64,000 bases of DNA, from contig QHTB01000132.1 of assembly GCA_003220615.1 (NCBI GenBank), positions 62,001 through 126,000 of the forward strand, in the 5' to 3' direction. Made by a program: the position numbers and the translations under genes. This document shows, in pieces, positions 45,744 through 54,559 of the stretch (positions are counted from its first letter, which is position 1; the number at the start of each line of letters is the position of its first letter). The DNA is from Candidatus Rokuibacteriota bacterium (lineage in GTDB: Bacteria; Methylomirabilota; Methylomirabilia; Rokubacteriales; CSP1-6). The notes beneath the pieces were generated by a model that saw only the letters and a list, made by a program, of their open reading frames with translations, searched no databases and was not told where the DNA came from.

Positions 45744-47445
45744 ACGGCGCAATGACCTCGGCGAACCGCGAAAGGAGGCAACCTGGGCGGCCGAGGAGCG
45801 CATGGAGGATGTGTACGGGTCAGGCGGCCGAATGGCCGAGTTCGAAGAAGGCGAGGTCGTCCGCGGCCGCGTCGTCCACATCGGCACCGGTGAGGTGCTC
45901 GTGGACGTCGGCTACAAGAGCGAGGGCGCGATCCCGATCGAGGAGTTCCGCGGGAACCTGCCCAAGGTCGGGGAGGACATCGACGTCTACCTCGAGGCCA
46001 AGGAGGACTCCGAAGGCCTGATCGTCCTGTCCAAGGAGAAGGCGGACAAGATCCGCGTCTGGGACGCGATCACGCAGGCCTACGACAAGGGCACGCCGGT
46101 CGAAGGACGCATCGTGGAAGTCGTCAAGGGTGGCCTGGCGGTGGATGTGGGGGTCAAGGCATTCCTGCCCGGATCCCAGGTCGATCTCCGTCCGGTCAAG
46201 AACCTGGCTTCTCTGGTCGGCCAGCACGTGCGCTCCAAGGTCATCAAGCTCAACCGGCGGCGCGGCAACGTCGTGCTGTCCCGGCGGGCCGTCCTGGAGG
46301 AAGAGCGCGAGGAGAAGAAGAAGCACACGCTGGAAGTCCTCCACGAGGGGATGACGCTCACGGGCACCGTGAAGAACATCACCGACTACGGGGCCTTCAT
46401 CGACCTCGGAGGCATCGACGGGCTGCTGCACGTCACCGACATGAGCTGGGGGCGGGTCGGCCACCCGTCGGAGATCTTCCAGGTCGGCGACCAGGTCGAC
46501 GTCGTGGTGCTCCACTTCGACCGTGACACCGGCCGCGTCTCTCTCGGCTACAAGCAGAAGCAGTCGGATCCGTGGGAGAACGTCGAGCAAAAGTACCCGG
46601 CCGGCCACAAGGCACGGGGACGCGTGGTGAGCCTCACCAACTACGGCGCCTTCATCGAGCTGGAGGCCGGCGTGGAGGGGCTCGTGCACGTGTCGGAGAT
46701 GTCCTGGACGCGGCGCGTCCGTCACCCGTCCAAGCTCGTCAACGTGGGCGAGGAAGTCGACGTCGTCGTCCTCGACGTCAACCGAGGGGCCAAGCGGATC
46801 TCGCTCGGCATGAAGCAAGTCGAGGCCGACCCGTGGACGACGATCGAAGAGCGTTATCAGCCCGGGAACCGCGTGACCGGCCGGGTGCGCAACCTGACCG
46901 ACTTCGGCGCGTTCATCGAGCTGGAGCCGGGCGTGGACGGCTTGCTCCACATCTCGGACATGTCGTGGACGCGAAGCGTCGGCCACCCGTCGGAGGTCCT
47001 GAAAAAGGGTCAGGAAGTCGAGACGCAGATCCTCAACATCGACCGCGACAACAAGCGGATCTCGCTCGGCCTCAAGCAGATCCAGCCCGATCCGTGGTCG
47101 ACCGTCGCCCAGCGCTTCCCGATGGGCTCGCGGGTGACTGGCAAGGTGGTGCGTCTCACCGACTTCGGCGCCTTCGTGGAGCTCGAGCCCGGCGTGGACG
47201 GTCTGCTCCATATCTCGCAGATGTCGAACCGGCCGATCGGCACGCCCGCCGAGGTCGTCAACGTCGGCGACGAGCTGGCGCTGCTGGTGATCCGCGTCGA
47301 TCCGAACGAGCGGCGCATCGGCCTCAGCCTCAAAGAGCTGGCTCACGCCGTGGATCTGAGCCAGCCGGACGACCGCGGTGGTGCGGGGCGGGGACGTGGG
47401 AAGAAGAAGCGTCGCGACGACTATGACTACGACGATGAGGAATAG
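45730..47445 (+). CDS. rpsA: 30S ribosomal protein S1
   Basis: S1 unfolds and binds mRNA on the 30S subunit. The 571-residue protein contains six S1 repeats: two degenerate N-terminal ones (about 38-105 and 122-190) that contact the ribosome, then four well-conserved RNA-binding ones starting around GMTLTGTVKNITDYGAF, GHKARGRVVSLTNYGAF, GNRVTGRVRNLTDFGAF and GSRVTGKVVRLTDFGAF. The C terminus ends in a Gly/Arg/Lys-rich and then acidic tail (RGRGKKKRRDDYDYDDEE), which is unusual. GGGAGGAG 8 bases before ATG 45730 is a very strong ribosome-binding site. Confidence 0.95.
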   Translation: MEKHERRNDLGEPRKEATWAAEERMEDVYGSGGRMAEFEEGEVVRGRVVHIGTGEVLVDVGYKSEGAIPIEEFRGNLPKVGEDIDVYLEAKEDSEGLIVLSKEKADKIRVWDAITQAYDKGTPVEGRIVEVVKGGLAVDVGVKAFLPGSQVDLRPVKNLASLVGQHVRSKVIKLNRRRGNVVLSRRAVLEEEREEKKKHTLEVLHEGMTLTGTVKNITDYGAFIDLGGIDGLLHVTDMSWGRVGHPSEIFQVGDQVDVVVLHFDRDTGRVSLGYKQKQSDPWENVEQKYPAGHKARGRVVSLTNYGAFIELEAGVEGLVHVSEMSWTRRVRHPSKLVNVGEEVDVVVLDVNRGAKRISLGMKQVEADPWTTIEERYQPGNRVTGRVRNLTDFGAFIELEPGVDGLLHISDMSWTRSVGHPSEVLKKGQEVETQILNIDRDNKRISLGLKQIQPDPWSTVAQRFPMGSRVTGKVVRLTDFGAFVELEPGVDGLLHISQMSNRPIGTPAEVVNVGDELALLVIRVDPNERRIGLSLKELAHAVDLSQPDDRGGAGRGRGKKKRRDDYDYDDEE

Positions 47446-47453
47446 CCGCTAGC

Positions 47454-48350
47454 GTGGCGCATCGCCTCACCGTCGTGGCCGTCACGCTCGTGATCTGGCT
47501 GGTGGTGGTCGGCCTCTTCCTGGCCGTCACGGGGGGTGTGCTGTCGAAGAGCGGAGACGGGGCGGCCGGGGGTGGTTACTTCGGGCCGCGGGTGGCGATC
47601 GTCGAGCTCGAGGGAGTCATCCTCGACGTCGACGACCTCATCAAGGATCTCAAGAGTTATCGCGACAACCCTCAGGTGCGGGCCGTCGTGATTCGCATCA
47701 ACAGCCCCGGGGGCGTCGTCGCGCCGTCGCAAGAGCTCCACGACGCGCTCGTGCGCCTGCGACAGGGGGGCAAGCCCGTCGTGGCCTCGCTCGGCTCGGT
47801 GGCGGCTTCGGGCGGCTACTACGTCGCGGTGGCGGCCGACCGGATCTACGCCAATCCCGGAACGCTCACCGGCTCCATCGGCGTGATCATGCAGATGGCC
47901 AACTTCGAGCAGCTCATGAAGAAGGTGGGCGTAGATTACGTCGTCGTAAAGGCGGGCGCGTTCAAGGACGTTGGCAATCCCGGGCGGCCGATGACGCCCG
48001 AGGAGCGGCGCGTGCTCCAGGCGTTGCTCGACGACGTCCACGGGCAGTTCATCGGCGCCGTCGCCGAGGGCCGTAAGCTCGACCGCGCGCAGGTCACGCA
48101 GTTTGCTGACGGCCGCATCTTCTCGGGGACTCAGGCCAAGGCGCTTCAGATGATCGACGAGCTCGGCGGCCTCGAAGACGCCGTCAACGGCGCCGCGCAG
48201 CTCGCCGGTATCCGCGTGCCGCCGAAGGTGATTCCGCCCAAGCGGCGCATCTCGATCTTCGATCTGCTCCGAAGCCAGCTCGGGATCGCACGGGTGACGC
48301 TCACGCCGACCCTGCCGATGTTCAAGACACCGCTGTACCTCATGGATTGA
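47454..48350 (+). CDS. sppA: Signal peptide peptidase SppA, short form
   Basis: SppA degrades cleaved signal peptides in the membrane. The 298-residue protein has an N-terminal membrane anchor (about 4-28) and one S49 peptidase domain, so it is the short form that acts as an octamer. The Ser nucleophile lies in LGSVAASGGYYVAVAAD and the general-base Lys in VVVKAGAFKDVGNPGRPMT. INSPGGVVAPSQELHDAL is also conserved. GTG 47454 lies 8 bases after rpsA. A promoter follows its stop. Confidence 0.92.
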   Translation: MAHRLTVVAVTLVIWLVVVGLFLAVTGGVLSKSGDGAAGGGYFGPRVAIVELEGVILDVDDLIKDLKSYRDNPQVRAVVIRINSPGGVVAPSQELHDALVRLRQGGKPVVASLGSVAASGGYYVAVAADRIYANPGTLTGSIGVIMQMANFEQLMKKVGVDYVVVKAGAFKDVGNPGRPMTPEERRVLQALLDDVHGQFIGAVAEGRKLDRAQVTQFADGRIFSGTQAKALQMIDELGGLEDAVNGAAQLAGIRVPPKVIPPKRRISIFDLLRSQLGIARVTLTPTLPMFKTPLYLMD

Positions 48351-48381
48351 AGCCCGGGCGCTGCCTAACCCCCTATAAGAG

Positions 48382-48411
48382 TTGACATTCTCGAAATCTG
48401 CGTGCTAGGGT
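48382..48411 (+). promoter_or_regulatory. Candidate sigma-70 promoter for the IHF/HU gene
   Basis: A perfect -35 TTGACA (48382-48387) is followed by an 18-base spacer and TAGGGT (48406-48411), preceded by TG at 48403-48404 as in an extended -10. It lies in the 79-base gap between sppA and the IHF-like gene, less GC-rich than its surroundings. It is the best consensus -35 I saw in the window. No terminator with a T tract precedes it, so readthrough from sppA is also possible. Confidence 0.6.
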
Positions 48412-48429
48412 CATCACACGGAGTGCGAG

Positions 48430-48705
48430 ATGACAAAAGCCGAGCTGATCGACGAGGTCTCCAAGCTCTCCAACCTGACGAAAAAAGAGACTGAGACCAT
48501 CGTCAACACGATCTTCGACAACATCACCGACGCACTGGCCAAGGGCGACAAAGTCGAGCTTCGTGGCTTCGGCAGCTTCCGTATCCGCTACCGGAACTCG
48601 CGCAAAGGAAGGAATCCGAAAACCGGTAGCGCCGTCGAGGTCCCCGAGAAGCGAGTACCCTTCTTCAAGGTCGGCAAGCGCCTCAGGGAACTCGTCAACA
48701 CGTGA
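48430..48705 (+). CDS. ihfB: IHF beta-like / HU family DNA-binding protein
   Basis: A DNA-bending histone-like protein of 91 residues. It shows TKAELIDEVSKLSNLTKKETETIVNTIFDNI (dimerisation helices) and the beta-arm motif RGFGSFRIRYRNSRKGRNPKTGSAVEVPEKRVPFFKVGKRLREL. The intercalating Pro lies in the RNPKTG turn; VPFFKVGKRLREL with YRNSRKGRNPKTG favours the beta type of IHF. A second, alpha-like gene is at 61038, so a heterodimer is plausible. It has its own promoter candidate and an AG-rich ribosome-binding site (CGGAGTGCGAG). Confidence 0.88.
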   Translation: MTKAELIDEVSKLSNLTKKETETIVNTIFDNITDALAKGDKVELRGFGSFRIRYRNSRKGRNPKTGSAVEVPEKRVPFFKVGKRLRELVNT

Positions 48706-48721
48706 GGCACGGCCCGGCGGC

Positions 48722-49204
48722 GTGAATCGCCTCTGGGCGCCGTGGCGCATGGCCTACGTCGGAGGGTCGAGCGCCGCGGTCGGTTGCATCTTCTGCACCG
48801 CGCTGGCCGCCGATGACGATGCCAAGTACCTGATCCTGCGGCGCAGCTCGCGTGCGTTTCTGATCCTCAACGCCTATCCATATACTCCCGGCCATCTCAT
48901 GGCCGTGATCAACCGCCACGTCGGCGCTCTCGCCGAAGCGGACGCCGAGGAGCTGGCGGACGCGATGGCCCTGGCCGGGCAGGCGACGGGCGCCCTCACC
49001 GACGAGTACCGTGCCGAGGGATTCAACATCGGCGTGAATCAGGGGCGAGTGGCTGGCGCCGGCATCGAAGGCCATCTGCACGTTCACGTGGTGCCGCGCT
49101 GGAACGGCGACACCAACTTCATGACGACGCTCGGGGAGTCTCGCGTGTTGCCCGAGGCGCTCGACGCGACGTATGCCCGCCTCAGGAGACGTCTGGGTGG
49201 CTGA
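48722..49204 (+). CDS. HIT family hydrolase/phosphorylase (Ap4A phosphorylase-like)
   Basis: A 160-residue HIT-domain protein that probably acts on dinucleoside polyphosphates or nucleotide conjugates. It opens NRLWAPWRMAYVGG, a start seen in Ap4A phosphorylases of the Rv2613c type, followed by GCIFC (Cys22, Cys25; possible zinc site), NAYPYTPGHLMAVINRHV, NIGVNQGRVAGAGIEGHLHVHVVPRWNGDTNFM with the HLHVHVVP catalytic triad motif. GTG 48722 is the start closest to the family N terminus. The gene overlaps mutS by 8 bases. Confidence 0.88.
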   Translation: MNRLWAPWRMAYVGGSSAAVGCIFCTALAADDDAKYLILRRSSRAFLILNAYPYTPGHLMAVINRHVGALAEADAEELADAMALAGQATGALTDEYRAEGFNIGVNQGRVAGAGIEGHLHVHVVPRWNGDTNFMTTLGESRVLPEALDATYARLRRRLGG

Positions 49205-51794
49205 TCCCGCTGATCGGACGGGGGGCGTCACGCCGATGATGCGGCAGTACCGGGACCTCAAGCAGCGCTATCCGGACTACCTGCTCCTGTTCCGCCTCGG
49301 CGATTTCTACGAGCTGTTCCTCGAGGATGCCGAGCTCGGCGCCCGGTTGCTGCAGATCACGCTGACGTCGCGGCAGGGCTCGCCGATGGCGGGCATCCCT
49401 CATCACGCCGCCGAGGTCTATATCGCGCGGCTGATCCGCGCCGGCCAGAAGGTCGCGCTCTGCGAGCAGCTCGAGGCCCCCGGCAAGGGCAAGAAACTCC
49501 TCAAGCGTGACGTCGTGCGGCTCATCACGCCGGGAACGATCACCGACACCGCGTTCCTCGCCGGCTCCGCCAACAACTTCCTGCTCGCGGTCGTACGCGC
49601 GCGCGAGGGCACCGGCGTCGCGCTGCTCGACGTATCCACCGGCGATTTCTGGGCGGGGGAGGACGCCGGCGACGCCGAGAACGTGCTGGCGGCGGGACTG
49701 ATGAGGCGGCCGAGCGAGATCCTGGTGCCGGAGACGGCGCGCGAGGCCGGTCATCTCATGGCGCGACTGCAGGCGACGGGCGCGACGCTCACGTTCTGGG
49801 ATCCGGCGGCGTTCGCGCTCCGGCGTGCGGTGGGCGACCTCTGCGCTCACTTCGGCGTGACCTCGCTCGCGCCGTTCGGCGTCTCGGACATGACGGTCGG
49901 CCTCCAGGCCGCCGGAGCGGCGCTCGCCTACGTCCGGGCGACTCAAGGCGAAGCGCTCGGGCATCTCACGCGGCTCGCGCGGCTGGCCAGCGACGAGGCG
50001 ATGACCCTCGACCCCACGGCCGTGCAGACGCTCGAGCTGATCGACACGCGTGACGGCGATCCGCGAATGACGCTCTTCGGCGTGCTGGACGAGACGACGA
50101 CCCCGATGGGCGCGCGGCTGCTGCGCCAGTGGCTGCTGCGGCCGCTCCTCGACCTCGGCGCCATTGCCGCCCGCCAGGATGCCGTCCAGGCGCTGATCGA
50201 CGCCCCGGCCGCGCGCGCCCAGCTGCGCCGGCTGCTCGCGCACGTGGGCGACCTCGAGCGACTGACGAGCCGCGCCACGCTCGGCGTCGCTCACGCCCGC
50301 GATCTGGTCGGGCTGCGCGCGTGCCTTCAACCGCTCCCGGAGATCCGCACGCATCTGGGCGAGGCCACCGCGCCGCTGCTGACGACCGCGCGCGACGAGA
50401 TCGCGCCGCTCGACGCGCTTCTCGCTCTGCTCCAGCAGGCGCTGGTCGACGAGCCGCCGCTCGTCCTGCACGAGGGCGGGCTCATCCGCGAGGGCTGGAG
50501 TGACGCGCTCTCGGCGCTGATCGAGGACTCGCGCCAGGCGCGCGAGTGGATCGCTGGCCTCGAGGAGCGCGAGCGCTCGCGCACCGGCCTCTCGTCGCTC
50601 CGGGTCCGCTTCAATCGCGTCTTCGGCTACGGCATCGAGGTCAGCCACGCTCAGGCCGCCCGCGTTCCCGCGGAATACGTGCGCCGCCAGACGCTCACGG
50701 GAGCCGAGCGCTACGTCACGCCGGAGCTGAAGGAGTACGAGACCAAGGTGCTCGGCGCCGAGGAGCGCCGCCGGCGGCTCGAGTACGAGCTGTTCGAGGA
50801 CGTCCGGCGTCGCGTTGCCGCCGAAGCCGGGCCGTTGTTGACGACGGCGCGCGCGCTGGCCCGGCTCGACGTGCTGCTCGGCCTCGCCGAAGTCGCGCAC
50901 TTTCGCGGCCACGTGCGGCCCGTCGTCGACGCTGGCGATCGCATCGAGATCGTGGACGGCCGCCATCCCGTGCTGGAGGCGCGCTCGACGGAGCCGGTCA
51001 CGCCCAACGACCTCGCGCTCGACGCCGAGGCACGGGTTGTCATCCTCACTGGACCGAACATGTCGGGGAAATCGGTCTACCTGCGCCAGACGGGCCACCT
51101 GGTGATCCTCGCCCAGATGGGCGCCTTCGTTCCGGCTCGCGAGGCGCGCCTGGGCCTCGTCGATCGCCTGTTCACACGGGTCGGCGCCCAGGACAACCTC
51201 GGGCGCGGCCAGAGCACGTTCCTCGTCGAGATGGTGGAGACGGCGACCATCCTCAACAACGTCACGGCGCGGAGCCTCGTGCTCCTCGACGAGGTCGGTC
51301 GCGGGACATCGACGTTCGACGGCCTCGCCATCGCGTGGTCCGTCGTCGAGGCGTTGCACGAGCGCTCCGGATGCAAGGTGCTCTTCGCGACGCACTTCCA
51401 CGAGCTGACCGAGCTGGCCAATCGGCTGGCGGCTGTCCGAAACTTCCACGTCGCCGTACGCGAGTGGAACGACCAGATCATCTTCCTGCACAAGGTGCGG
51501 CCGGGCGGCACCGACCGGAGCTACGGCATCCAGGTCGCGCGCCTGGCCGGCTTGCCCGAGCCCGTCATCGCGCGAGCCAAGGCGCTGCTCTCCGAGCTCG
51601 AAGCGGCCGGGGAGCGCACGGCCGACGCGCGCGACGCCGAGCAGCTCGGCCTCTTCGCCGTCGCGCCTCCCGATCCGATCCTGATCGAGCTGGCCCATCT
51701 GGATCTCGCGCACCTGACCCCGATGGAGGCGCTGAACCTGCTCGCGAAGTGGCAGGCGCAACGAGGTGGTGTTCGGAAACCGGAGGGCGTGTGA
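49197..51794 (+). CDS. mutS: DNA mismatch repair protein MutS
   Basis: MutS recognises mismatches and small loops. The 865-residue protein shows the mismatch-binding FRLGDFYELFLEDAELGARLLQITLTSR (Phe-x-Glu in FYE), LTSRQGSPMAGIPHHAA, the core/lever domains with RDGDPRMTLFGVLDETTTPMGARLLRQWLLRPL, and the ATPase with Walker A LTGPNMSGKSVYLRQTGHL (about 618-636), Walker B LVLLDEVGRGTSTFDG and ATHFHELTEL. A C-terminal dimerisation helix is present. GTG 49197 is the start that overlaps the HIT stop; earlier in-frame codons belong to that gene. Confidence 0.96.
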   Translation: MADPADRTGGVTPMMRQYRDLKQRYPDYLLLFRLGDFYELFLEDAELGARLLQITLTSRQGSPMAGIPHHAAEVYIARLIRAGQKVALCEQLEAPGKGKKLLKRDVVRLITPGTITDTAFLAGSANNFLLAVVRAREGTGVALLDVSTGDFWAGEDAGDAENVLAAGLMRRPSEILVPETAREAGHLMARLQATGATLTFWDPAAFALRRAVGDLCAHFGVTSLAPFGVSDMTVGLQAAGAALAYVRATQGEALGHLTRLARLASDEAMTLDPTAVQTLELIDTRDGDPRMTLFGVLDETTTPMGARLLRQWLLRPLLDLGAIAARQDAVQALIDAPAARAQLRRLLAHVGDLERLTSRATLGVAHARDLVGLRACLQPLPEIRTHLGEATAPLLTTARDEIAPLDALLALLQQALVDEPPLVLHEGGLIREGWSDALSALIEDSRQAREWIAGLEERERSRTGLSSLRVRFNRVFGYGIEVSHAQAARVPAEYVRRQTLTGAERYVTPELKEYETKVLGAEERRRRLEYELFEDVRRRVAAEAGPLLTTARALARLDVLLGLAEVAHFRGHVRPVVDAGDRIEIVDGRHPVLEARSTEPVTPNDLALDAEARVVILTGPNMSGKSVYLRQTGHLVILAQMGAFVPAREARLGLVDRLFTRVGAQDNLGRGQSTFLVEMVETATILNNVTARSLVLLDEVGRGTSTFDGLAIAWSVVEALHERSGCKVLFATHFHELTELANRLAAVRNFHVAVREWNDQIIFLHKVRPGGTDRSYGIQVARLAGLPEPVIARAKALLSELEAAGERTADARDAEQLGLFAVAPPDPILIELAHLDLAHLTPMEALNLLAKWQAQRGGVRKPEGV

Positions 51795-51816
51795 CGTCGC
51801 GCTTGATTGTTTACTT

Positions 51817-51841
51817 CGGGGGGGATGAGACATCCCCCCCG
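51817..51841. other. Perfect 10-bp hairpin between mutS and mutL
   Basis: The arms CGGGGGGGAT (51817-51826) and ATCCCCCCCG (51832-51841) are fully complementary around a GAGAC loop. The hairpin is very stable but not followed by T residues, so it is a poor intrinsic terminator. It stands in a 100-base gap in an otherwise overlapping array, and could be an mRNA processing or stabilising element or a REP-like repeat. Its GAGA loop and G-run/C-run arms recall the first palindrome inside aroA. Confidence 0.75.
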
Positions 51842-51894
51842 ATTGCCCCCCCGTTCACGCGGCAGCGCGACATACGCTCCGAAGAGTTTGGCGT

Positions 51895-53607
51895 ATGACT
51901 GTTGGCCGGATCCGGAAACTGCCCGAACACCTGATCAACAAGATTGCGGCGGGGGAGGTGGTCGAGCGGCCGGCGTCGGCGGTGAAGGAGCTGGTCGAGA
52001 ACGCGCTGGACGCGGATGCCCGCACGGTCAGCGTCGATCTGCGCGACGGCGGCGCCGCCTTGATCCGGGTGAGCGACGACGGCATCGGCATGACTGCCGA
52101 GGAGCTGGAGCTCGCGCTGGAGCGGCACGCGACATCGAAGATCGCCGCCGATGCCGATCTCGACGCGATTGCCACGCTGGGATTCCGCGGCGAGGCGCTG
52201 CCGGCCATCTGCGCCGTGGCCCGGTTCGTGATCACCAGCCGCGCCCGCGGTGCCGCCGACGGGACGCGTCTGGCCGGCGCGGGCGGCGAGATCGCGCAGC
52301 GCCTCGCGGTGGCGGCCGACACCGGCACGACCATCGAGGTCACGGATCTCTTCTTCAACACGCCGGCCCGGCTCAAGTTCCTGAAGGCGGTCACGACCGA
52401 GCTGGCCCAGAGCCTGCGCCCGGTGACCCAGCTCGCGCTCGCGCATCTCGTCGTTCACCTGCGGGTCACGAGCAACGGCCGCAGCGTGCTCAACGCGCCG
52501 CCGGCGAAGGAGCTGCGTGATCGCGTCGGCGCGCTGTGGGGCTGGGACGTCGCCGGGCGGCTCCTGGCCATCGATCGCCACGAGCACGCGATCAGCGTGC
52601 GCGGCCTCGCGAGCCCGCCCGATCTGACGCGGGGCGGTCGCGACGACGTCATCACGCTCGTCAACGGCCGGCCGGTGCGCGACCCCGCGCTGTTCCAGGC
52701 CGTGCTGCAAGCGTACCGGCCACTGCTACCGCGCGACCGCTTCCCCTTCGTCGTGCTGTCGGTGACGCTACCCCACACCGACGTGGACGTGAACGTGCAT
52801 CCGACCAAGGCGTGGGTGAGGTTTCGTCATCCGCGGCTGGTGCACGAGATGATCGGCGCCGCGCTCGGCGAGGCGCTTCGCCGTCGCGCCGTGGTGCCCG
52901 GCGTCGCGTCGGTATCCGACGCGCCCACGTCCACGCCGGCCATCGGCGCCCATTCCGGCGCGGTCGAAGCCGGCTCGACATTCGGCGGCGACGCTGGCCA
53001 GGCCGCGCTGTTCGCCGAGCCCACGGCAACGTACGCCACGTCGCTCGGACGCGTGCTCGGCCAGGTGCAGGACACGTTCATCGTGGCGGCGTCGGACACC
53101 GAGGTCTTCTTCCTCGATCAGCACGCTGCCCACGAGCGCGTCATCTTCGAGCGCCTGCAAGCCGAGGCGAATGCCGGCACGCCGGTTTCGCAGGCGTTGC
53201 TCTTCGGCGAGCCGCTCGACCTCGCGCCCGGGGCGGGCGCTCAGCTCGGTCGGTGGCGTGCGCCGCTCGAGCGTCTCGGCTTCGCGTTCGACGAGCGCGG
53301 CGACAGCGTCGTGCTGCGCGCGGTGCCCGTGGTGCTGAAGGGCGAGGAGCCGAGACGGTTGATGGAAGCGATGGTGGACGAGCTGGCCGGGCCCAAGGCT
53401 GGCGAGCCGGTGGTCGATCGCGCGCTCGCGTTCGTATCCTGCCGCGCCGCCATCAAGGCGAACACGCCGCTGGCGCGCGAGGAGATGGAGCGGCTGCTCG
53501 CCGAGCTCAGCGCGACGGCGACTCCGTACTTCTGTCCTCACGGTCGACCGACGATGAGCCGGATCTCGCTCCAGGACGTCCGGCGCGAGGTTCGACGTAT
53601 CTGGTAG
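51895..53607 (+). CDS. mutL: DNA mismatch repair endonuclease MutL
   Basis: MutL links MutS to strand incision. The 570-residue protein has the GHKL ATPase N domain (IRKLPEHLINKIAAGEVVERPASAVKELVENALDA, DDGIGM, ATSKI, TLGFRGEALPAI) and a C-terminal endonuclease domain with the metal motif DQHAAHE-RVIF-E (about residue 408), the ACR-like SCRAAIKANTPL and the CPHGRP motif. These place it with the nicking MutL proteins of bacteria lacking MutH. Internal Thr/Ala/Gly linker about 340-375. ATG 51895 follows the hairpin by 54 bases. Confidence 0.95.
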   Translation: MTVGRIRKLPEHLINKIAAGEVVERPASAVKELVENALDADARTVSVDLRDGGAALIRVSDDGIGMTAEELELALERHATSKIAADADLDAIATLGFRGEALPAICAVARFVITSRARGAADGTRLAGAGGEIAQRLAVAADTGTTIEVTDLFFNTPARLKFLKAVTTELAQSLRPVTQLALAHLVVHLRVTSNGRSVLNAPPAKELRDRVGALWGWDVAGRLLAIDRHEHAISVRGLASPPDLTRGGRDDVITLVNGRPVRDPALFQAVLQAYRPLLPRDRFPFVVLSVTLPHTDVDVNVHPTKAWVRFRHPRLVHEMIGAALGEALRRRAVVPGVASVSDAPTSTPAIGAHSGAVEAGSTFGGDAGQAALFAEPTATYATSLGRVLGQVQDTFIVAASDTEVFFLDQHAAHERVIFERLQAEANAGTPVSQALLFGEPLDLAPGAGAQLGRWRAPLERLGFAFDERGDSVVLRAVPVVLKGEEPRRLMEAMVDELAGPKAGEPVVDRALAFVSCRAAIKANTPLAREEMERLLAELSATATPYFCPHGRPTMSRISLQDVRREVRRIW

Positions 53608-53623
53608 GCTTGACGTAGCGCGA

Positions 53624-54559
53624 ATGAAGATTCCGCTCCTCGTCATCGCAGGGCCGACCGGCGTGGGCAAGACTGCGTCGGCGGTCGCCCTGGCCCATCG
53701 TGTCCCGCTCGAGGTCGTCAGCGCCGACTCCCGCCAGGTCTATCGAAGGATGGATGTCGCCACGGGCAAGCCGACGGCGGAGGAGCGCGCCGCGGTGGCC
53801 CATCACCTGGTCGACGTCGTCGATCCCGACGATCGCTATCATGCCGAGCGCTTCGCCCGGGATGCCCGCGGGATCATCACGGCCATCCGCGAGCGGGGCA
53901 AGCTCCCCGTCGTCGTGGGCGGCACCGGGTTCTATATCCGAGCGTTGCTGCGGGGCCTCGATCCGGCGCCGCCGGCCGATCCGTCGTTCCGGCGCGAGCT
54001 GGACCTGCTGGCCGCCCGCGAGGGCCGTCGCGCCCTGCACGAGCGCTTGAGCCGTGAGGCGCCCGCGCTGGCGCGACGCCTGCATCCGAACGATTACGTG
54101 CGGGTGATGCGCGCGCTCGAGCTGACACGGGCGGGGAGGTCGCCCGGAGCTCGAGACGACCTGTGGCGGCGCTCTCGCGACTACGACGTCCTCCACGTCG
54201 GCTTGACGATGGAGCGCGCCGAGCTGGCTCGCCGGCTGCGCGTCCGGGCGGCCGAGATGGTCGAGGCCGGGCTCCTCGACGAGGTCCGGGCGCTGCTCGC
54301 GTCGGGCTACGACCCGACACTGCCCGCGATGCAGGGCATCGGCTATCGCCAGTTCGTGGCGGTGGCTCAGGGCGAGCTCACCCCGGCCGAGGCGACACGG
54401 CTCATGCAGCGTGATACCGTCCGCTACGCCAAGCGCCAGTGGACGTGGTTCGCCCGCGAGCCTGACGTTCAGTGGCTGGACGTGGTGCTGGCAGGCGGTC
54501 CTGAAGGTGTGGCAACGCTCATCACGGAGCGGCTGACGGAACGAGGCCTGATCGGGTGA
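53624..54559 (+). CDS. miaA: tRNA dimethylallyltransferase MiaA
   Basis: MiaA prenylates A37 of tRNAs reading UNN codons. The 311 residues show the P-loop [18 protein letters not shown] (10-17 core), VSADSRQVYRRMDVATGKPT, HHLVDVVDPDDRYHAERFARDA, VVGGTGFYIRALLRGLDP and the tRNA-binding C-terminal half with QGIGYRQFVAVAQGELTPAEATRLMQRDTVRYAKRQWTWF. It lies 17 bases after mutL and overlaps hflX by 4 bases; hfq, often found between miaA and hflX, is absent. Confidence 0.95.
   Translation: MKIPLLVIAGPTGVGKTASAVALAHRVPLEVVSADSRQVYRRMDVATGKPTAEERAAVAHHLVDVVDPDDRYHAERFARDARGIITAIRERGKLPVVVGGTGFYIRALLRGLDPAPPADPSFRRELDLLAAREGRRALHERLSREAPALARRLHPNDYVRVMRALELTRAGRSPGARDDLWRRSRDYDVLHVGLTMERAELARRLRVRAAEMVEAGLLDEVRALLASGYDPTLPAMQGIGYRQFVAVAQGELTPAEATRLMQRDTVRYAKRQWTWFAREPDVQWLDVVLAGGPEGVATLITERLTERGLIG

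Noticed and set aside
49182-51833. An 880-codon minus-strand frame opposite mutS
   Set aside because: It mirrors mutS exactly and shows only low-complexity charged sequence; it is a GC-rich shadow.
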